In this document: positions 30,451 to 39,800 of the stretch, piece after piece
Position numbering within the stretch: the first letter of the stretch is position 1
Layout of the letters: every line of letters starts with the position of its first letter
Assembly (NCBI GenBank): GCA_964385045.1
Contig: CAYLNM010000011.1
Location: 1 to 55,036 of the forward strand
DNA length: 55,036 bases
Reading direction: 5' to 3'
Origin: CAYLNM01 sp964385045
GTDB taxonomy: Bacteria > Planctomycetota > Phycisphaerae > Phycisphaerales > SM1A02
The notes under the pieces: model-generated
What the model was told of the DNA's origin: nothing
The model's input: the letters and a program-made list of their open reading frames with translations, nothing else
Databases searched by the model: none
Position numbers and translations under genes: made by a program

Positions 30451-31494
30451 ATGCTGAAGAAGATCGCCATCGTCGCCTTCGTCGCCATCGTGCTGCTGGT
30501 CGGCGGGGTGCTGTACGTGCTCTCGCAGGCCGACGCGTTCGTGCGGCGCGGCATCGAGCGGGGCGGGACGTACGTCCTGGAGGTGCCCGTCACCGTGGAC
30601 GCGGCGACGCTGGACATCGGCGAGGGCCGGCTCGGGGTGACGGGGCTGCGGGTCGCCAACCCCGAGGGCTTCGGCACCGCCGACGAGCGGTTCGTCCGCC
30701 TCGGCGACGGCGACGTGCAGGTCAGCTACGACACGAGCGACCAGGAGGTGGTCCGCCTCCCGCGACTCGCCCTGAGCGACCTGGAGATGCTGCTCATCAA
30801 GGGCGCCGAGGACTCGAACTACGGGCGGATCCTCGACAGCGTGAAGCGGTTCGAGGACGACACGCCGCCGCCGGCCGACCCGCCGGCCGGGGCCGAGGCG
30901 ACGCAGACGCGGGTGGTGATCGACGAGGTCGTGCTGAGCGACCTGATGGTGCGGATCCGCTACGCCAGCGGCGTGCCGGGGGCCGACGCCCTGACCACCC
31001 TCGACGTGCCGATCGACGAGATCCGGCTCGAGAACGTGGGCGAGGATCCCGACAACCCGGTCGACGTCGCCGACACCGTCTCGATCATTCTCAAGGCGGT
31101 GCTCGCGGCGGTGATCGAGGAGGCGGGCGGCGTGCTGCCGCCGGACCTCGCCGAGGACCTCGAGACCAGCCTCGCCGAGCTCGCGAGCCTCGGCGACATG
31201 GGCGTGGGCATGGCCACCGAGCTCGGCGAGGGGGCCCGGCAGCAGCTCGAGGAGGTCGGCCGGCAGGTCGAGCAGGCGATCGGCGAGGTCGGGGGCTCGC
31301 TCGGCGAGGCCCTCGAGGGCGCCGGGCAGCAGGCGGGCGACGCGGCCGAGCGGGCGGGCGAGGAGCTCCGCCGCGGCATCGGCGGGCTCATGCAGGGCGG
31401 TGGCTCCGGGGACGGCTCCGGGGGCGGCCCCGGCGACGGCAACGGGGGGGGCGGCTCGATCGGCGGCGACGGGGGCGGCGGGGGCGGCGGCTGA
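30451..31494 (+). CDS. AsmA-like membrane-anchored protein with Gly-rich tail
   Basis: A 347-residue protein with one N-terminal transmembrane anchor (IAIVAFVAIVLLVGGVLYVL). A periplasmic beta-rich part carries VTVDAATLDIGEGRLGVTGLRVANPEGFG, the pattern of AsmA/DUF748-like proteins, which are linked to envelope lipid transport or assembly. An amphipathic helical stretch (about 240-315, many Ala/Gln/Glu heptads) follows and the protein ends in about 30 residues of Gly/Ser/Asp. The ATG at 30451 has GGAG 10 nt upstream. It is followed 6 nt after its stop by a second membrane protein gene, forming a two-gene unit. Confidence 0.68.
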   Translation: MLKKIAIVAFVAIVLLVGGVLYVLSQADAFVRRGIERGGTYVLEVPVTVDAATLDIGEGRLGVTGLRVANPEGFGTADERFVRLGDGDVQVSYDTSDQEVVRLPRLALSDLEMLLIKGAEDSNYGRILDSVKRFEDDTPPPADPPAGAEATQTRVVIDEVVLSDLMVRIRYASGVPGADALTTLDVPIDEIRLENVGEDPDNPVDVADTVSIILKAVLAAVIEEAGGVLPPDLAEDLETSLAELASLGDMGVGMATELGEGARQQLEEVGRQVEQAIGEVGGSLGEALEGAGQQAGDAAERAGEELRRGIGGLMQGGGSGDGSGGGPGDGNGGGGSIGGDGGGGGGG

Positions 31495-31500
31495 CTCGCG

Positions 31501-31932
31501 GTGACCGCGGTCTCGGACGGACGGGCCGAATGGCGACGCGTGCCGCTCGCGGGCCTCACCTTCTTCGGGGTGGTGCTCGCGAGCGGCGTCGCGCTGGGGG
31601 TGGTCCGGGAGCTGCTGCTCGCTCCCTCCATCGGTGCCCGCGTCGCCGAGCTCGCCGAGTATCCGGTGATGCTGGCGATCGTGGTGCTCGCCGGTCGCTG
31701 GCGGGCGCGGGCCCATCGCCTCGCCGCGCGGGGTGCGCGGCTCGCGGCGGGCGGGCTCGCGGCGGCGTGCATGCTCGCGATGGAGCAGGTGATGATCGTC
31801 GTCGTTCGCGACGTCTCGCCCGCCACCTTCTACGCCGGCCGCCCGTGGTGGCTCACCGCGATGTTCCTCGGCGCGATGGGCGTGATGGCGGTGGCGCCCC
31901 TCGCGGCCGGGCGGACCGATTCCCGGACCTGA
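31501..31932 (+). CDS. Four-helix membrane protein of unknown function
   Basis: A 143-residue protein starting at a GTG 6 nt after the AsmA-like stop. Predicted membrane segments are LAGLTFFGVVLASGVALGVV, YPVMLAIVVLAG, LAAGGLAAACMLAMEQVMIVVV and LTAMFLGAMGVMAVAPLAAG. RELLLAP, SPATFYAGRPWW and MEQ are polar features worth using in searches. No family name can be given with confidence. Shared transcription with the AsmA-like gene suggests an envelope role. Confidence 0.6.
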   Translation: MTAVSDGRAEWRRVPLAGLTFFGVVLASGVALGVVRELLLAPSIGARVAELAEYPVMLAIVVLAGRWRARAHRLAARGARLAAGGLAAACMLAMEQVMIVVVRDVSPATFYAGRPWWLTAMFLGAMGVMAVAPLAAGRTDSRT

Positions 31933-32004
31933 GCCCACGCGGCCGAGCGAGCCGTCGTCCCTTCCGGGCCCGACCGAGGGGTCGAATCGCGGGGTGCGTT
32001 TTCC

Positions 32005-32010
32005 TACCGT
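32005..32010 (+). promoter_or_regulatory. TANNNT -10 box of the LamG gene
   Basis: TACCGT lies 34 nt before ATG 32044. GGAGGAGAGGAAG between them provides a Shine-Dalgarno, so this transcript has a short normal leader. Confidence 0.4.
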
Positions 32011-32043
32011 GTACGACCGTCCCACGGAGGAGAGGAAGACACG

Positions 32044-33012
32044 ATGATCACCCGCACCCGTACCCGCACGCCGCGCCGCGGCGTCCCGGCCGCCGCCGCC
32101 CTCGGTCTCGCGGCCGCCGGCACCGCCCTCGCGAGCCCTGACGGAGCCGGTCAGGCCCTTCGCCTCAACGGCGACGGCGCCGAGGCCCGGGCCGTCGTCC
32201 CGATGGAGCTGGACGCGTTCACCGTCGAGGGCTGGCTTCGCGTGGACAGCCTGACCGATCGGATCACCGACGGCGGCTCGCTCATGACCCACGGCATCGG
32301 CTCGGACCAGAGCTTCAGCGTCTGGACCTTCGACGAGTCGAACGACGACGTCGAGCAGTACGCCCTCGGCTTCCAGATCAACTTCGGCAACGGCGTGCCC
32401 GAGCTCGTCTCGGTGCCCCCGGAGTTCTTCGTGCCGTTCGGCACGTGGGCCCACCTGGCGGTGACCTACGACGGCGTGACGGCGGCGCTGTACGTCGACG
32501 GCCAGCTGGCGATCGAGGAGGTCTTCGACCGCGAGATCAACTGGGTCGAGGGCGGCGAGCTCTCGATCGGCCACGAGTTCCCCGGCGCGTCCGAGTGGAT
32601 CGGCGGCGACATCGACGAGGTCCGCGTCTGGTCGCGGGTGCGCACGCCGGCCGAGATCGCCGAGACGATCGGCGATGCGCTGTGCGGCAACGAGCCCGAC
32701 CTGTGGGCGCTGTACCAGTTCGAGGACGGCAGCGGCGTGGACGGGACGGGGCAGGGGCGGGACCTGGCCCTGATCCTCGGCGCCGAGACCGCGGTCTCGG
32801 GGGCGCCGATCACCTCGGTCGACTGCGGCACCTGCCCCGCGGACTTCGTCGTCAACGGCGCGGTCGACTTCGACGACCTGCTCAGCCTGCTGTCGGCCTG
32901 GGGCCCGTGCCCGGGCGGCGGCGATCCCTGCGTGCAGGACCTCGACGGCAACGGCGACGTGGGCTTCGACGACCTGCTCGCCACGCTCTCGGCGTGGGGC
33001 CCCTGTCCGTGA
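32044..33012 (+). CDS. Exported LamG-domain protein with dockerin-like tail
   Basis: A 322-residue protein. The signal peptide (GVPAAAALGLAAAGTALA) precedes a LamG/concanavalin-like lectin domain (about 38-255) with FTVEGWLRVDSL, WAHLAVTYDGVTAALYVDG and WIGGDIDEVRVWSRVRTPAEIAE, typical of carbohydrate- or protein-binding jelly-rolls. It ends in two EF-hand-like units (CPADFVVNGAVDFDDLLSLL, DLDGNGDVGFDDLLATL) each closing with WGPCP. These resemble type I dockerins and probably serve as a calcium-binding or surface-attachment tag shared with other proteins in the window. Shine-Dalgarno GGAGGAGAGGAAG precedes the ATG. Confidence 0.82.
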   Translation: MITRTRTRTPRRGVPAAAALGLAAAGTALASPDGAGQALRLNGDGAEARAVVPMELDAFTVEGWLRVDSLTDRITDGGSLMTHGIGSDQSFSVWTFDESNDDVEQYALGFQINFGNGVPELVSVPPEFFVPFGTWAHLAVTYDGVTAALYVDGQLAIEEVFDREINWVEGGELSIGHEFPGASEWIGGDIDEVRVWSRVRTPAEIAETIGDALCGNEPDLWALYQFEDGSGVDGTGQGRDLALILGAETAVSGAPITSVDCGTCPADFVVNGAVDFDDLLSLLSAWGPCPGGGDPCVQDLDGNGDVGFDDLLATLSAWGPCP

Positions 33013-33031
33013 ACTCGCGCGGCGGCGGCGA

Positions 33032-33052
33032 GCCCCGGCTTCGGGCCGGGGC
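33032..33052 (+). terminator. Hairpin terminator of the LamG gene
   Basis: GCCCCGGC and GCCGGGGC pair around TTCGG, 19 nt past the stop. Confidence 0.6.
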
Positions 33053-33138
33053 CGCGGCCGTCCGCGTCGGCCGCCGCGTCTCGGCCCGGCCCGCCGCGGC
33101 GCGCCGGCAGGAGGGGCCACTCCGGGCCCCGGGACGGG

Positions 33139-33144
33139 TATGAT
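33139..33144 (+). promoter_or_regulatory. -10 box of tRNA-Gly
   Basis: TATGAT lies 9 nt upstream of the tRNA 5' end. It is the closest match to the TATAAT consensus seen in the window. Confidence 0.55.
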
Positions 33145-33153
33145 CCGGGGACC

Positions 33154-33226
33154 GCGGGCGTAGCTCAGTTGGTAGAGCGTCAGCCTTCCAAGCTGAATGT
33201 CGCCGGTTCGAGTCCGGTCGCCCGCT
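33154..33226 (+). tRNA. tRNA-Gly (anticodon UCC)
   Basis: A complete cloverleaf: acceptor stem GCGGGCG/CGCCCGC, D-arm GCTCAGTTGGTAGAGC, anticodon stem TCAGC/GCTGA with loop CTTCCAA (anticodon TCC at 33187-33189), variable region ATGTC, T-arm GCCGGTTCGAGTCCGGT, discriminator T. The CCA end is not encoded, so it would be added by nucleotidyltransferase. The following 545 bp (33227-33771) show no convincing gene. Confidence 0.95.
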
Positions 33227-33771
33227 TGATCGCAGATGGTGTCGAAGATCGCCTTCGGGCCTGGGCCCGGCGCCGCCTTCGGCCCCGGCGCCGCCCCCCC
33301 GGGGCGGCAGCCGGCCACTGCCCGCGCCGGGCACGTCGGTGAGCGGTCTCCGGGCACTGCTCCTGCGCCCCGCATCCACGACCTCCGGACCCTCGAGCCG
33401 ACGATCCGGCCGAACCGTCTCCGCGCGTCCATCCAGCATCCGGACGGCCCGGACGACCGCGGTGCGGATCGACGGCCGCCGCCGGCGGATCGACCCTGGC
33501 GCACCGGGCGTGGGAGTCGACGTCGCCGCCCGGCGAGGTGCGCCGTGCCGAGCACCGGGGTCGATCCCGCGGCCCGCGGCCATGAGCCCGCGGCCATGAG
33601 CCCGCAGGCCGGGCGGGGAGACCCCGCACCCGAACAGCCGCGAGACGAGAAGAAATCGCCGCCGGCGTGATGGGGCCGCCGGGCCGTTTCCGGATTGGAC
33701 CCGGGGTCCGCGGGCCGCCGCCGACGGGGTGGCGGCCCCGCGGCCGCGCCTTCCGACCCGGAGACTCCGTC

Positions 33772-35127
33772 ATGACCCCTCGTCCGCCCCTACGCCCTGC
33801 TCGGCCGCTCCTTCGGCCTGCCGTCGCCGCGGCCGCCCTGCTCGCGGCCCCGCTCGCCGCCGGCGACGCGTGCGACCCCGCCTTCGTCACGGGCCTCGGG
33901 GACCTCGGCGGCATCGACTTCGACATCGCCGGCGACCTTCTGATCGAGGGCCGCGCGGACTCGGGCCTCGCCATCCACACGCTCGCGGCCCCCGGCTCGC
34001 CGGAGTCGCCGCTGCTGATCGCCACGCTCGACATGCCGCTGGAGGGCTTCGCGAACTTCGTGGCGGCGGACGGGAACCTGGCGCTCGTCTCGACCTACCC
34101 CGCCGGCTTCCTGGTGGACCTGAGCAGCCCGTCGAGCCCCTTCGTCGCCGCGCAGGTGTCGGTGAGCCAACCGGTCGCGATGGCGATCGAGGACGATCTC
34201 GCGCTGATCGTGAGTCCCGGTCAGGGAACACGGATCCTCGACCTCACCGATCCCGGCGCCGTGCAGGATCACGTCCTTCAGCCGCAGATGGCCGAAGGCC
34301 TGGGACTCGACGGAGGCATCGGCTACGTCGTCACCGATGGCGTCCTGCGCTCCTACGACCTGACCGATCCCGCGACGCCGATGCTGCTGGACGAGCTCGC
34401 GGGCATGGGCCAGTGGACCTTCCGGCCCCAGATGGCGTTCGCGAACGGCCGGATGTACTACGCCAGCCGGGACGACGGCATCTTCGTGGTGGACGTGAGC
34501 GATCCGTCGAACCTCGGGCTGCTCGCCCACGTGCTCATGCCCGGCGTGTGGGACATCGACGTCGAGGGCCACCTCGCGTACGTGGCGAACGCCACCGCGG
34601 AGGCCTTTCAGGTGCTGGACCTGAACGATCCCGCCCCGACCGTGCCGGTGCTCGGGTCGGTGACGGCCCCGTTGCCGCGTTCGATCCGGTACGAAGGTGG
34701 CCTGATCTACACGAAGACCGGCTCCAGCGCGCTGGCGATCCACGACGTCACCGCGTGTCCCGTCCCCCCGATCGTGACCACCGCGCCGGCGAGCGCCCTC
34801 GCCGAGGCCGGCGGGCCGGCCGCCTCGTTCGAGGTCGATGCCACCTACGCGCTCGCCTACCAGTGGCGCCGCAACGGCGTGCCGATCCTCGACGGGGCGG
34901 ACTTCGACGGCACCACGACCGCGGTCCTGACCGTGCTGCCTTCGGCGGCGACCGAGGGGATCTACGACGTCGTCGTCACGAACGCCCAGGGCGCGGTGAC
35001 GAGCGACCCGGCCGTGCTCGGCGTGGTGGAGGGCGGCGGCGCCTGCCCGAGCGACCTCGACGGCTCGGGAGCAGTGGACTTCGCGGACCTGCTCGAGCTC
35101 CTCGTCGACTTCGGCCCCTGCGGCTGA
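33772..35127 (+). CDS. Exported LVIVD-type propeller protein with Ig-like domain and dockerin-like tail
   Basis: A 451-residue protein. The signal peptide (LLRPAVAAAALLAAPLAAGDA) precedes LVIVD-like propeller repeats (about 30-345) such as AGFLVDLSSPSSPFVAAQV, TRILDLTDPGAVQDH, LRSYDLTDPATPMLLDEL and GIFVVDVSDPSNLGLLAHV. An Ig-like domain follows at about 345-420 (YQWRRNGVPILDGADFDGTTTAVLTVL..GIYDVVVTNAQG). One EF-hand-like unit CPSDLDGSGAVDFADLLELL closes the protein. LVIVD repeats are common on surface proteins of planctomycetes and marine bacteria with no known ligand. GGAG lies 8 nt before the ATG. Confidence 0.8.
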   Translation: MTPRPPLRPARPLLRPAVAAAALLAAPLAAGDACDPAFVTGLGDLGGIDFDIAGDLLIEGRADSGLAIHTLAAPGSPESPLLIATLDMPLEGFANFVAADGNLALVSTYPAGFLVDLSSPSSPFVAAQVSVSQPVAMAIEDDLALIVSPGQGTRILDLTDPGAVQDHVLQPQMAEGLGLDGGIGYVVTDGVLRSYDLTDPATPMLLDELAGMGQWTFRPQMAFANGRMYYASRDDGIFVVDVSDPSNLGLLAHVLMPGVWDIDVEGHLAYVANATAEAFQVLDLNDPAPTVPVLGSVTAPLPRSIRYEGGLIYTKTGSSALAIHDVTACPVPPIVTTAPASALAEAGGPAASFEVDATYALAYQWRRNGVPILDGADFDGTTTAVLTVLPSAATEGIYDVVVTNAQGAVTSDPAVLGVVEGGGACPSDLDGSGAVDFADLLELLVDFGPCG

Positions 35128-35587
35128 CGCGGCGAGTCCCGTTCGCCCGGGCCGCGGGCGACCGCCGACGTCGATCCGGCCGAGATCGGCGCGGCCGCTC
35201 CCGGCGGCAGCATCGCGGTCCGGAGGATCGGGGGGGGGCGCCCCGCGGGTGGCGCGAGCGGTGCATCGTCCGGGCCGCATCGCGACGAGCGCCGGCGGCC
35301 GACCGGCGTCGCGGGAACGCGGCGCCTCGGCGACCGCGATCCACGTCGCGTCGCCGGGGCACGCGGTACGGGGATCCCGCACGAGCCCATCGGCGATGCA
35401 CCGCTCGAATCTGCGCGGTCGCCGAAAGTCGCGCGTTCGTGCGTCCTCGGAGCCGGGATCGCGCCCCGCGATCGCGTGCCCGTCCATAGCCTTCGTCGTT
35501 CACGCCGTGCGCCCGGCGCCGCGGAGCGACGTCGACGGACTCGACCTTCGCACACGGGCACGCACGGCCGAGGAGTCGAGCCGACCG
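35128..35587. other. 460-bp intergenic region before the RND operon
   Basis: No gene is convincing here. A TAGCCT box at 35487-35492 could be the -10 of the efflux operon. It would give a leader of about 90 nt before ATG 35588. An in-frame GTG at 35507 is an alternative start adding 27 residues. Confidence 0.35.
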
Positions 35588-36802
35588 ATGGGCGACGGCG
35601 ATCAGGATGAGCGGGCCGAGGCGGTGCCGGAGGAGGCGGACGACGGCTCGTCGCGAAGCCGGCGGCGGCTGATCCTTCGAGTCCTCGCGGCGATCGCCGT
35701 CATCACGCTCGTGCTCGCGTGGCAGGCCGATCTCTTCGCCGATCGCGTGAGGCCCGGCGAGGTCGAGCGTCGGACGCACCGGCTGGGCGACCGTGCGACC
35801 GCCAGCGTGGAGGCCGCCGCGGTCGGCCGTCGGCGGGAGCTCTCGGGATCGCTGCGGGCCCGCACCACCGTGCGGCTGGCTCCGCGGGTGAGCGGCCGGG
35901 TGGTCGAGCTGCTCGCCGAGGCGGGTGAACGCGTCGAGCGCGGGCAGGTGGTGGCGCAGCTCGAGCGGGAGGCCCTGCGGGCGGCGGTCGGCGAGGCCGA
36001 TGCGGTGGTCGCGGCGCGCGAGGCGGATCTGCGCGGGGCGGAGGAGGCCCTCGATCGCATCGAGGCGGGCTTCGAGGACGCGGTCGCGAGCGAGCTGCGG
36101 CTCGTGCAGGCGAGCAGCCGGCGCGACGCGGCCGCGGCCGCGCTCGAGCGGGCCCGCGAGGCGCTCGCGAACGCGGAGAGCCGGCTCGGCTGGACGACGC
36201 TCCGCAGCCCGATCGACGGCGTCGTCATCGACACCGCGGTCGACCCGGGGGATCTCGCGATGCCGGGAAGCACGTTGCTCACGATGTTCGACCCCGGCAC
36301 GCTGGAAGCGCAGGTGAGCGTGCCGGCCTCGCTGCTCGGGCGCTTCGAGGAAGGCGAGCGATTCCCGGTCGCCGTCGAGGCCGCCGGATTCGAAGGCGTC
36401 GCGGTCGTCCGGACGCGAGTCCGGCGGACCGACCCCGGCACCCGGTCCACGCTCGTCCGGCTCCGCATCCCGGCTCCGGAGAGCGCCTTGCCCGGGATGT
36501 ACGTCCGCCTGTTCGTCGAGACGGGCGTCCGGGACGCGCTGCTGCTGCCCGAGTCGGCGATCGGCCGGGTTCGCCAGCTCGCCTTCGTCTGGCGCGTGAC
36601 GCCGGACGGCGTCCTTCGCCGGCGGCTCGTCCGGACCGGAGCCCGGCGTCCCGGCGGACGGATCGAGATCCTCGCCGGACTCGACGCCGGTGATCGCGTG
36701 CTCGCCGCGTGGACCTCGGACCCCGGCGCGACGGGGGCGCCCGAGGCCACGGCGAGCGAGGCGACGGAGGCGGACGAGGCGGGGGGAGGCGCACGGCCAT
36801 GA
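35588..36802 (+). CDS. RND efflux membrane fusion protein (HlyD/AcrA-like adaptor)
   Basis: A 404-residue periplasmic adaptor with one N-terminal membrane anchor (LILRVLAAIAVITLVLAW). Lipoyl halves flank a coiled-coil hairpin: VRLAPRVSGRVVELLAEAGERVERGQVVAQLE, then helices rich in Ala/Glu/Arg (about 130-200), then TTLRSPIDGVVIDTAVDPGDLAMPGSTLLTMFD. The beta-barrel and membrane-proximal domains follow. It would join the inner-membrane RND pump to an outer-membrane channel. The start is the ATG after GAGGAGTCGAGCCGACCG; a GTG at 35507 is possible. The stop overlaps the pump ATG (ATGA). Confidence 0.88.
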   Translation: MGDGDQDERAEAVPEEADDGSSRSRRRLILRVLAAIAVITLVLAWQADLFADRVRPGEVERRTHRLGDRATASVEAAAVGRRRELSGSLRARTTVRLAPRVSGRVVELLAEAGERVERGQVVAQLEREALRAAVGEADAVVAAREADLRGAEEALDRIEAGFEDAVASELRLVQASSRRDAAAAALERAREALANAESRLGWTTLRSPIDGVVIDTAVDPGDLAMPGSTLLTMFDPGTLEAQVSVPASLLGRFEEGERFPVAVEAAGFEGVAVVRTRVRRTDPGTRSTLVRLRIPAPESALPGMYVRLFVETGVRDALLLPESAIGRVRQLAFVWRVTPDGVLRRRLVRTGARRPGGRIEILAGLDAGDRVLAAWTSDPGATGAPEATASEATEADEAGGGARP

Positions 36803-39800
36803 GCGTCGAGCCCAAGGGAGCCGCGGCCGACGCCGACGAGCCCTCGTCGGACGGGTCATCGTCGGACGGGCCGGGCGGGCGGGGAGGGATCCTCGATGCG
36901 TGGCTGCGCTCCGGGCTCGCGGCCATGCTCGTGGCGCTGGCGCTCGCGGGTGGGGGCGTCGCCCTGGTGCTGACGCCGCGCGAGGAGGAGCCGCAGATCG
37001 ACGTTCCGCTCATCGACGTCTTCGTCGAGGCGCCCGGACTGTCGGCCGAGGCGGTGGAGCGTCGGGTGACCTGGCCGATCGAGCAGAGCCTCTTCGGGGC
37101 CGAGGGCGTCGAGCATCTCTACTCCACCAGCCTGCCCGGGCGGGCGGTCGTGACCGCGCGGTTCTACGTCGGGGAGGACCCGTACGCCGCGCAGGTCCGG
37201 GTCCGCAACCGGATGGAGCGAAACCGTCATCGATTCCCGCCCGCCCTGCGCAGGTACCAGATCCGGCCGGTCCACGTCGACGACGTGCCGTTCATGACGC
37301 TCACGCTGCACGGCGACACGACGGCCCCGGCGGAGCTGCTGTCGCTGGGCGAGGAGATGCTCCGCGAGCTGACGAGCATCGAGGGCGTGGGCCTGGTGTT
37401 CATCGCCGGGGGTCGGAACCTCGAGGCCGCGATCGACCTCGATCCGCAGCGGATGACGGCCCACGGGGTCACCCTCCGAGACCTCGAGGACGCCGTCCAC
37501 GGGGCGAACGTGTTCCTCCCGGCCGGGTCGATCGACGCGTTCGGGCGGAGGGTCGCCGTCGACGTCGGGGAGCCGCTGAAGGAGGTCGAGCGCCTGCGCG
37601 CGCTCGTGGTCTCGACGATCGACGGCCGCGCGGTCGCGCTCGAGGACGTCGCCGAGGTCCGTCTGGCACCCGCCGAGTCGCGCACGCACGTGGAGTTCGC
37701 CCGGGGGCCGGCGTCGGAGGAGCCGGCGGACGCCGACGCCCCGCCCGGGTCGCCGCTCGGTCGCAGTGCCGTGACGCTCGCGCTGGCCAAGCGAGCGGAA
37801 GCCAACGCGGTCACGGTGAGCGAGCGGGTGCGCCGGCTCGTGGACGAGCTGCGCCCGGCCCTGATGCCCGACGACGTCGAGCTGACGATCACCCGCGACT
37901 ACGGAAGGTCGGCGGACGAGGCCGTCGACTGGCTGGTCTACTCGCTGCTCGCCGCGTCGATGGTCGTCATCGCCCTGCTCGCGGTCAGCCTCGGGATGCG
38001 CGAGGCCCTGATCGTGGCGGTGAGCGTGCCGACCACGTTCGCCACGACGCTGCTGGTGAACGAGCTGGCCGGATACACGCTCAACCGGGTGACGCTCTTC
38101 GCGCTGATCGTCGCCCTCGGACTCATCGTCGACGACTCGATCGTCAGCATCGACAACATCCATCGATGGCTGCACACCAGTGCCGGTGCCGGCCTCGATC
38201 GCCTCGGCCGCATCACGGGCGCGGTGCGCGAGGTCGTGCCGCCGATGGTGCTCACGAGCATCGTCGTCGTCGTCGCCTTCGTGCCGCTCGCGTTCGTGAC
38301 CGGCCTCATGGGGCCGTACATGGCACCGATGGCCCTCGCGGTGCCGGTGGCGATGGTCGCGTCCACCACCGTCGCCGTCCTCGTGGTGCCCTGGCTGGCA
38401 TTGGTCGTGTTCGCGGACGCCGCGGGCGAGGGGCGGCGAGGGCCGGGCGAGGGCCGCCGGGCCCGCAGTCGAGCCGGTGGGCGGGATCGGGCGGACGAGG
38501 GCGACGACGTCGAGCGGACCCTGCGATACCGTCTGTACGCCCGTGCGGTCACGCCGTTCCTCGATCGTCGCCGGTACGGCCTCGGACTGGTGGTCGCGGC
38601 CGCGGTGCTGCTGGCGGGAGCCCTCGCGCTCCCCGTCCTCGGCCTCATCCCGCTCAAGCTCCTTCCGTACGACGACACCGAGAAGCTCCAGTTCGTCATC
38701 GACATGCCGGAGGGCACGCCGGTCGAGCGGACCGCGTCGGTGGCGGCGGACCTCGCCGAGCTCGCGCTGGCGCAGCGCGAGGTCGTGGACGTGACGACGT
38801 ACGCCGGGCGGCCCAGTCCGGTCGACTTCAACGGACTCGTGCGGGGCCACTACCTTCGTCGCGGCGAGCACGTCGGCGACGTGCGGGTGAACATGCTGAA
38901 GTACGACCGGCGTCACGCCGGCAGCCATGAGATCGCGCTCCGCATGCGCGACCGCGCCGAGCGGATCGCCGAGCGTCACGGGGCGTCGGTCACGATCGTG
39001 GAGCGGCCGCCGGGCCCTCCGGTGCTCGCGCCGATCGTCGCGGAGGTGCGAGGGCCCCGGGAGATGCCCTACGAGCAGCTTCTCGCCGGGGGGCGCCGGA
39101 TCGAGCGACTCGTCCGCGAGCAGGCCGGCGTCGTCGACGTCGACACGTCGATCGAGGCGTCGGCCCCGAGACTCGTCTACGAGATCGATCAGCGGGAGGC
39201 GGCCCTGGTCGGGGTGTCCGCGCGGGACGTCGGACGGCTCATGTCGGCCGCGCTCGCGGGGGTCGACGTGGACGTGCTGCGCGACGACGTCGAGATGCGG
39301 CCGAGGCCGATCCGGCTTCGGCTGCCGGCCGCCGAGCGGGTCGATCGCGCGACGCTCGAGTCGCTCCCGCTCGCGCGGGTCGGGGACCGCGTCCTGACCG
39401 CGGGCGAGCTGGGGGGGTTCCGGGAGACGACGATCGAGCAGTCGATCGAGCGGAAGGATCTCGATCGGGTGGTGTACGTGAAGGCGTCGCTCGCGGGTCG
39501 GACGCCCATCGACGCGGTGATGGCGATCGACGAGGCGTTGACGCGGCTCGAGGCCGCGGGCGGGATCGATCCGCGCATCGACGTGCGACTCGACGGCGAG
39601 GGGGAGTGGTTCATCACGCGGCGGGTCTTCCGCGACCTCGGCGTGGCGCTCGGCGTGGCCGTGATCGCCATCTTCGCGCTGCTCGTGTACCAGACGGGAA
39701 GCTACCTCGTCGCGGTCGTCCTGCTCACGTCGATCCCGTTGACCGTGATCGGCATCATGCCCGGATTCTGGCTGCTCGACGTCGTGCTGTCCGGGTCGTC

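Noticed and set aside
32882..33583. Minus-strand 233-codon frame over tRNA-Gly
   Set aside because: It covers a perfect tRNA gene and has low-complexity composition.
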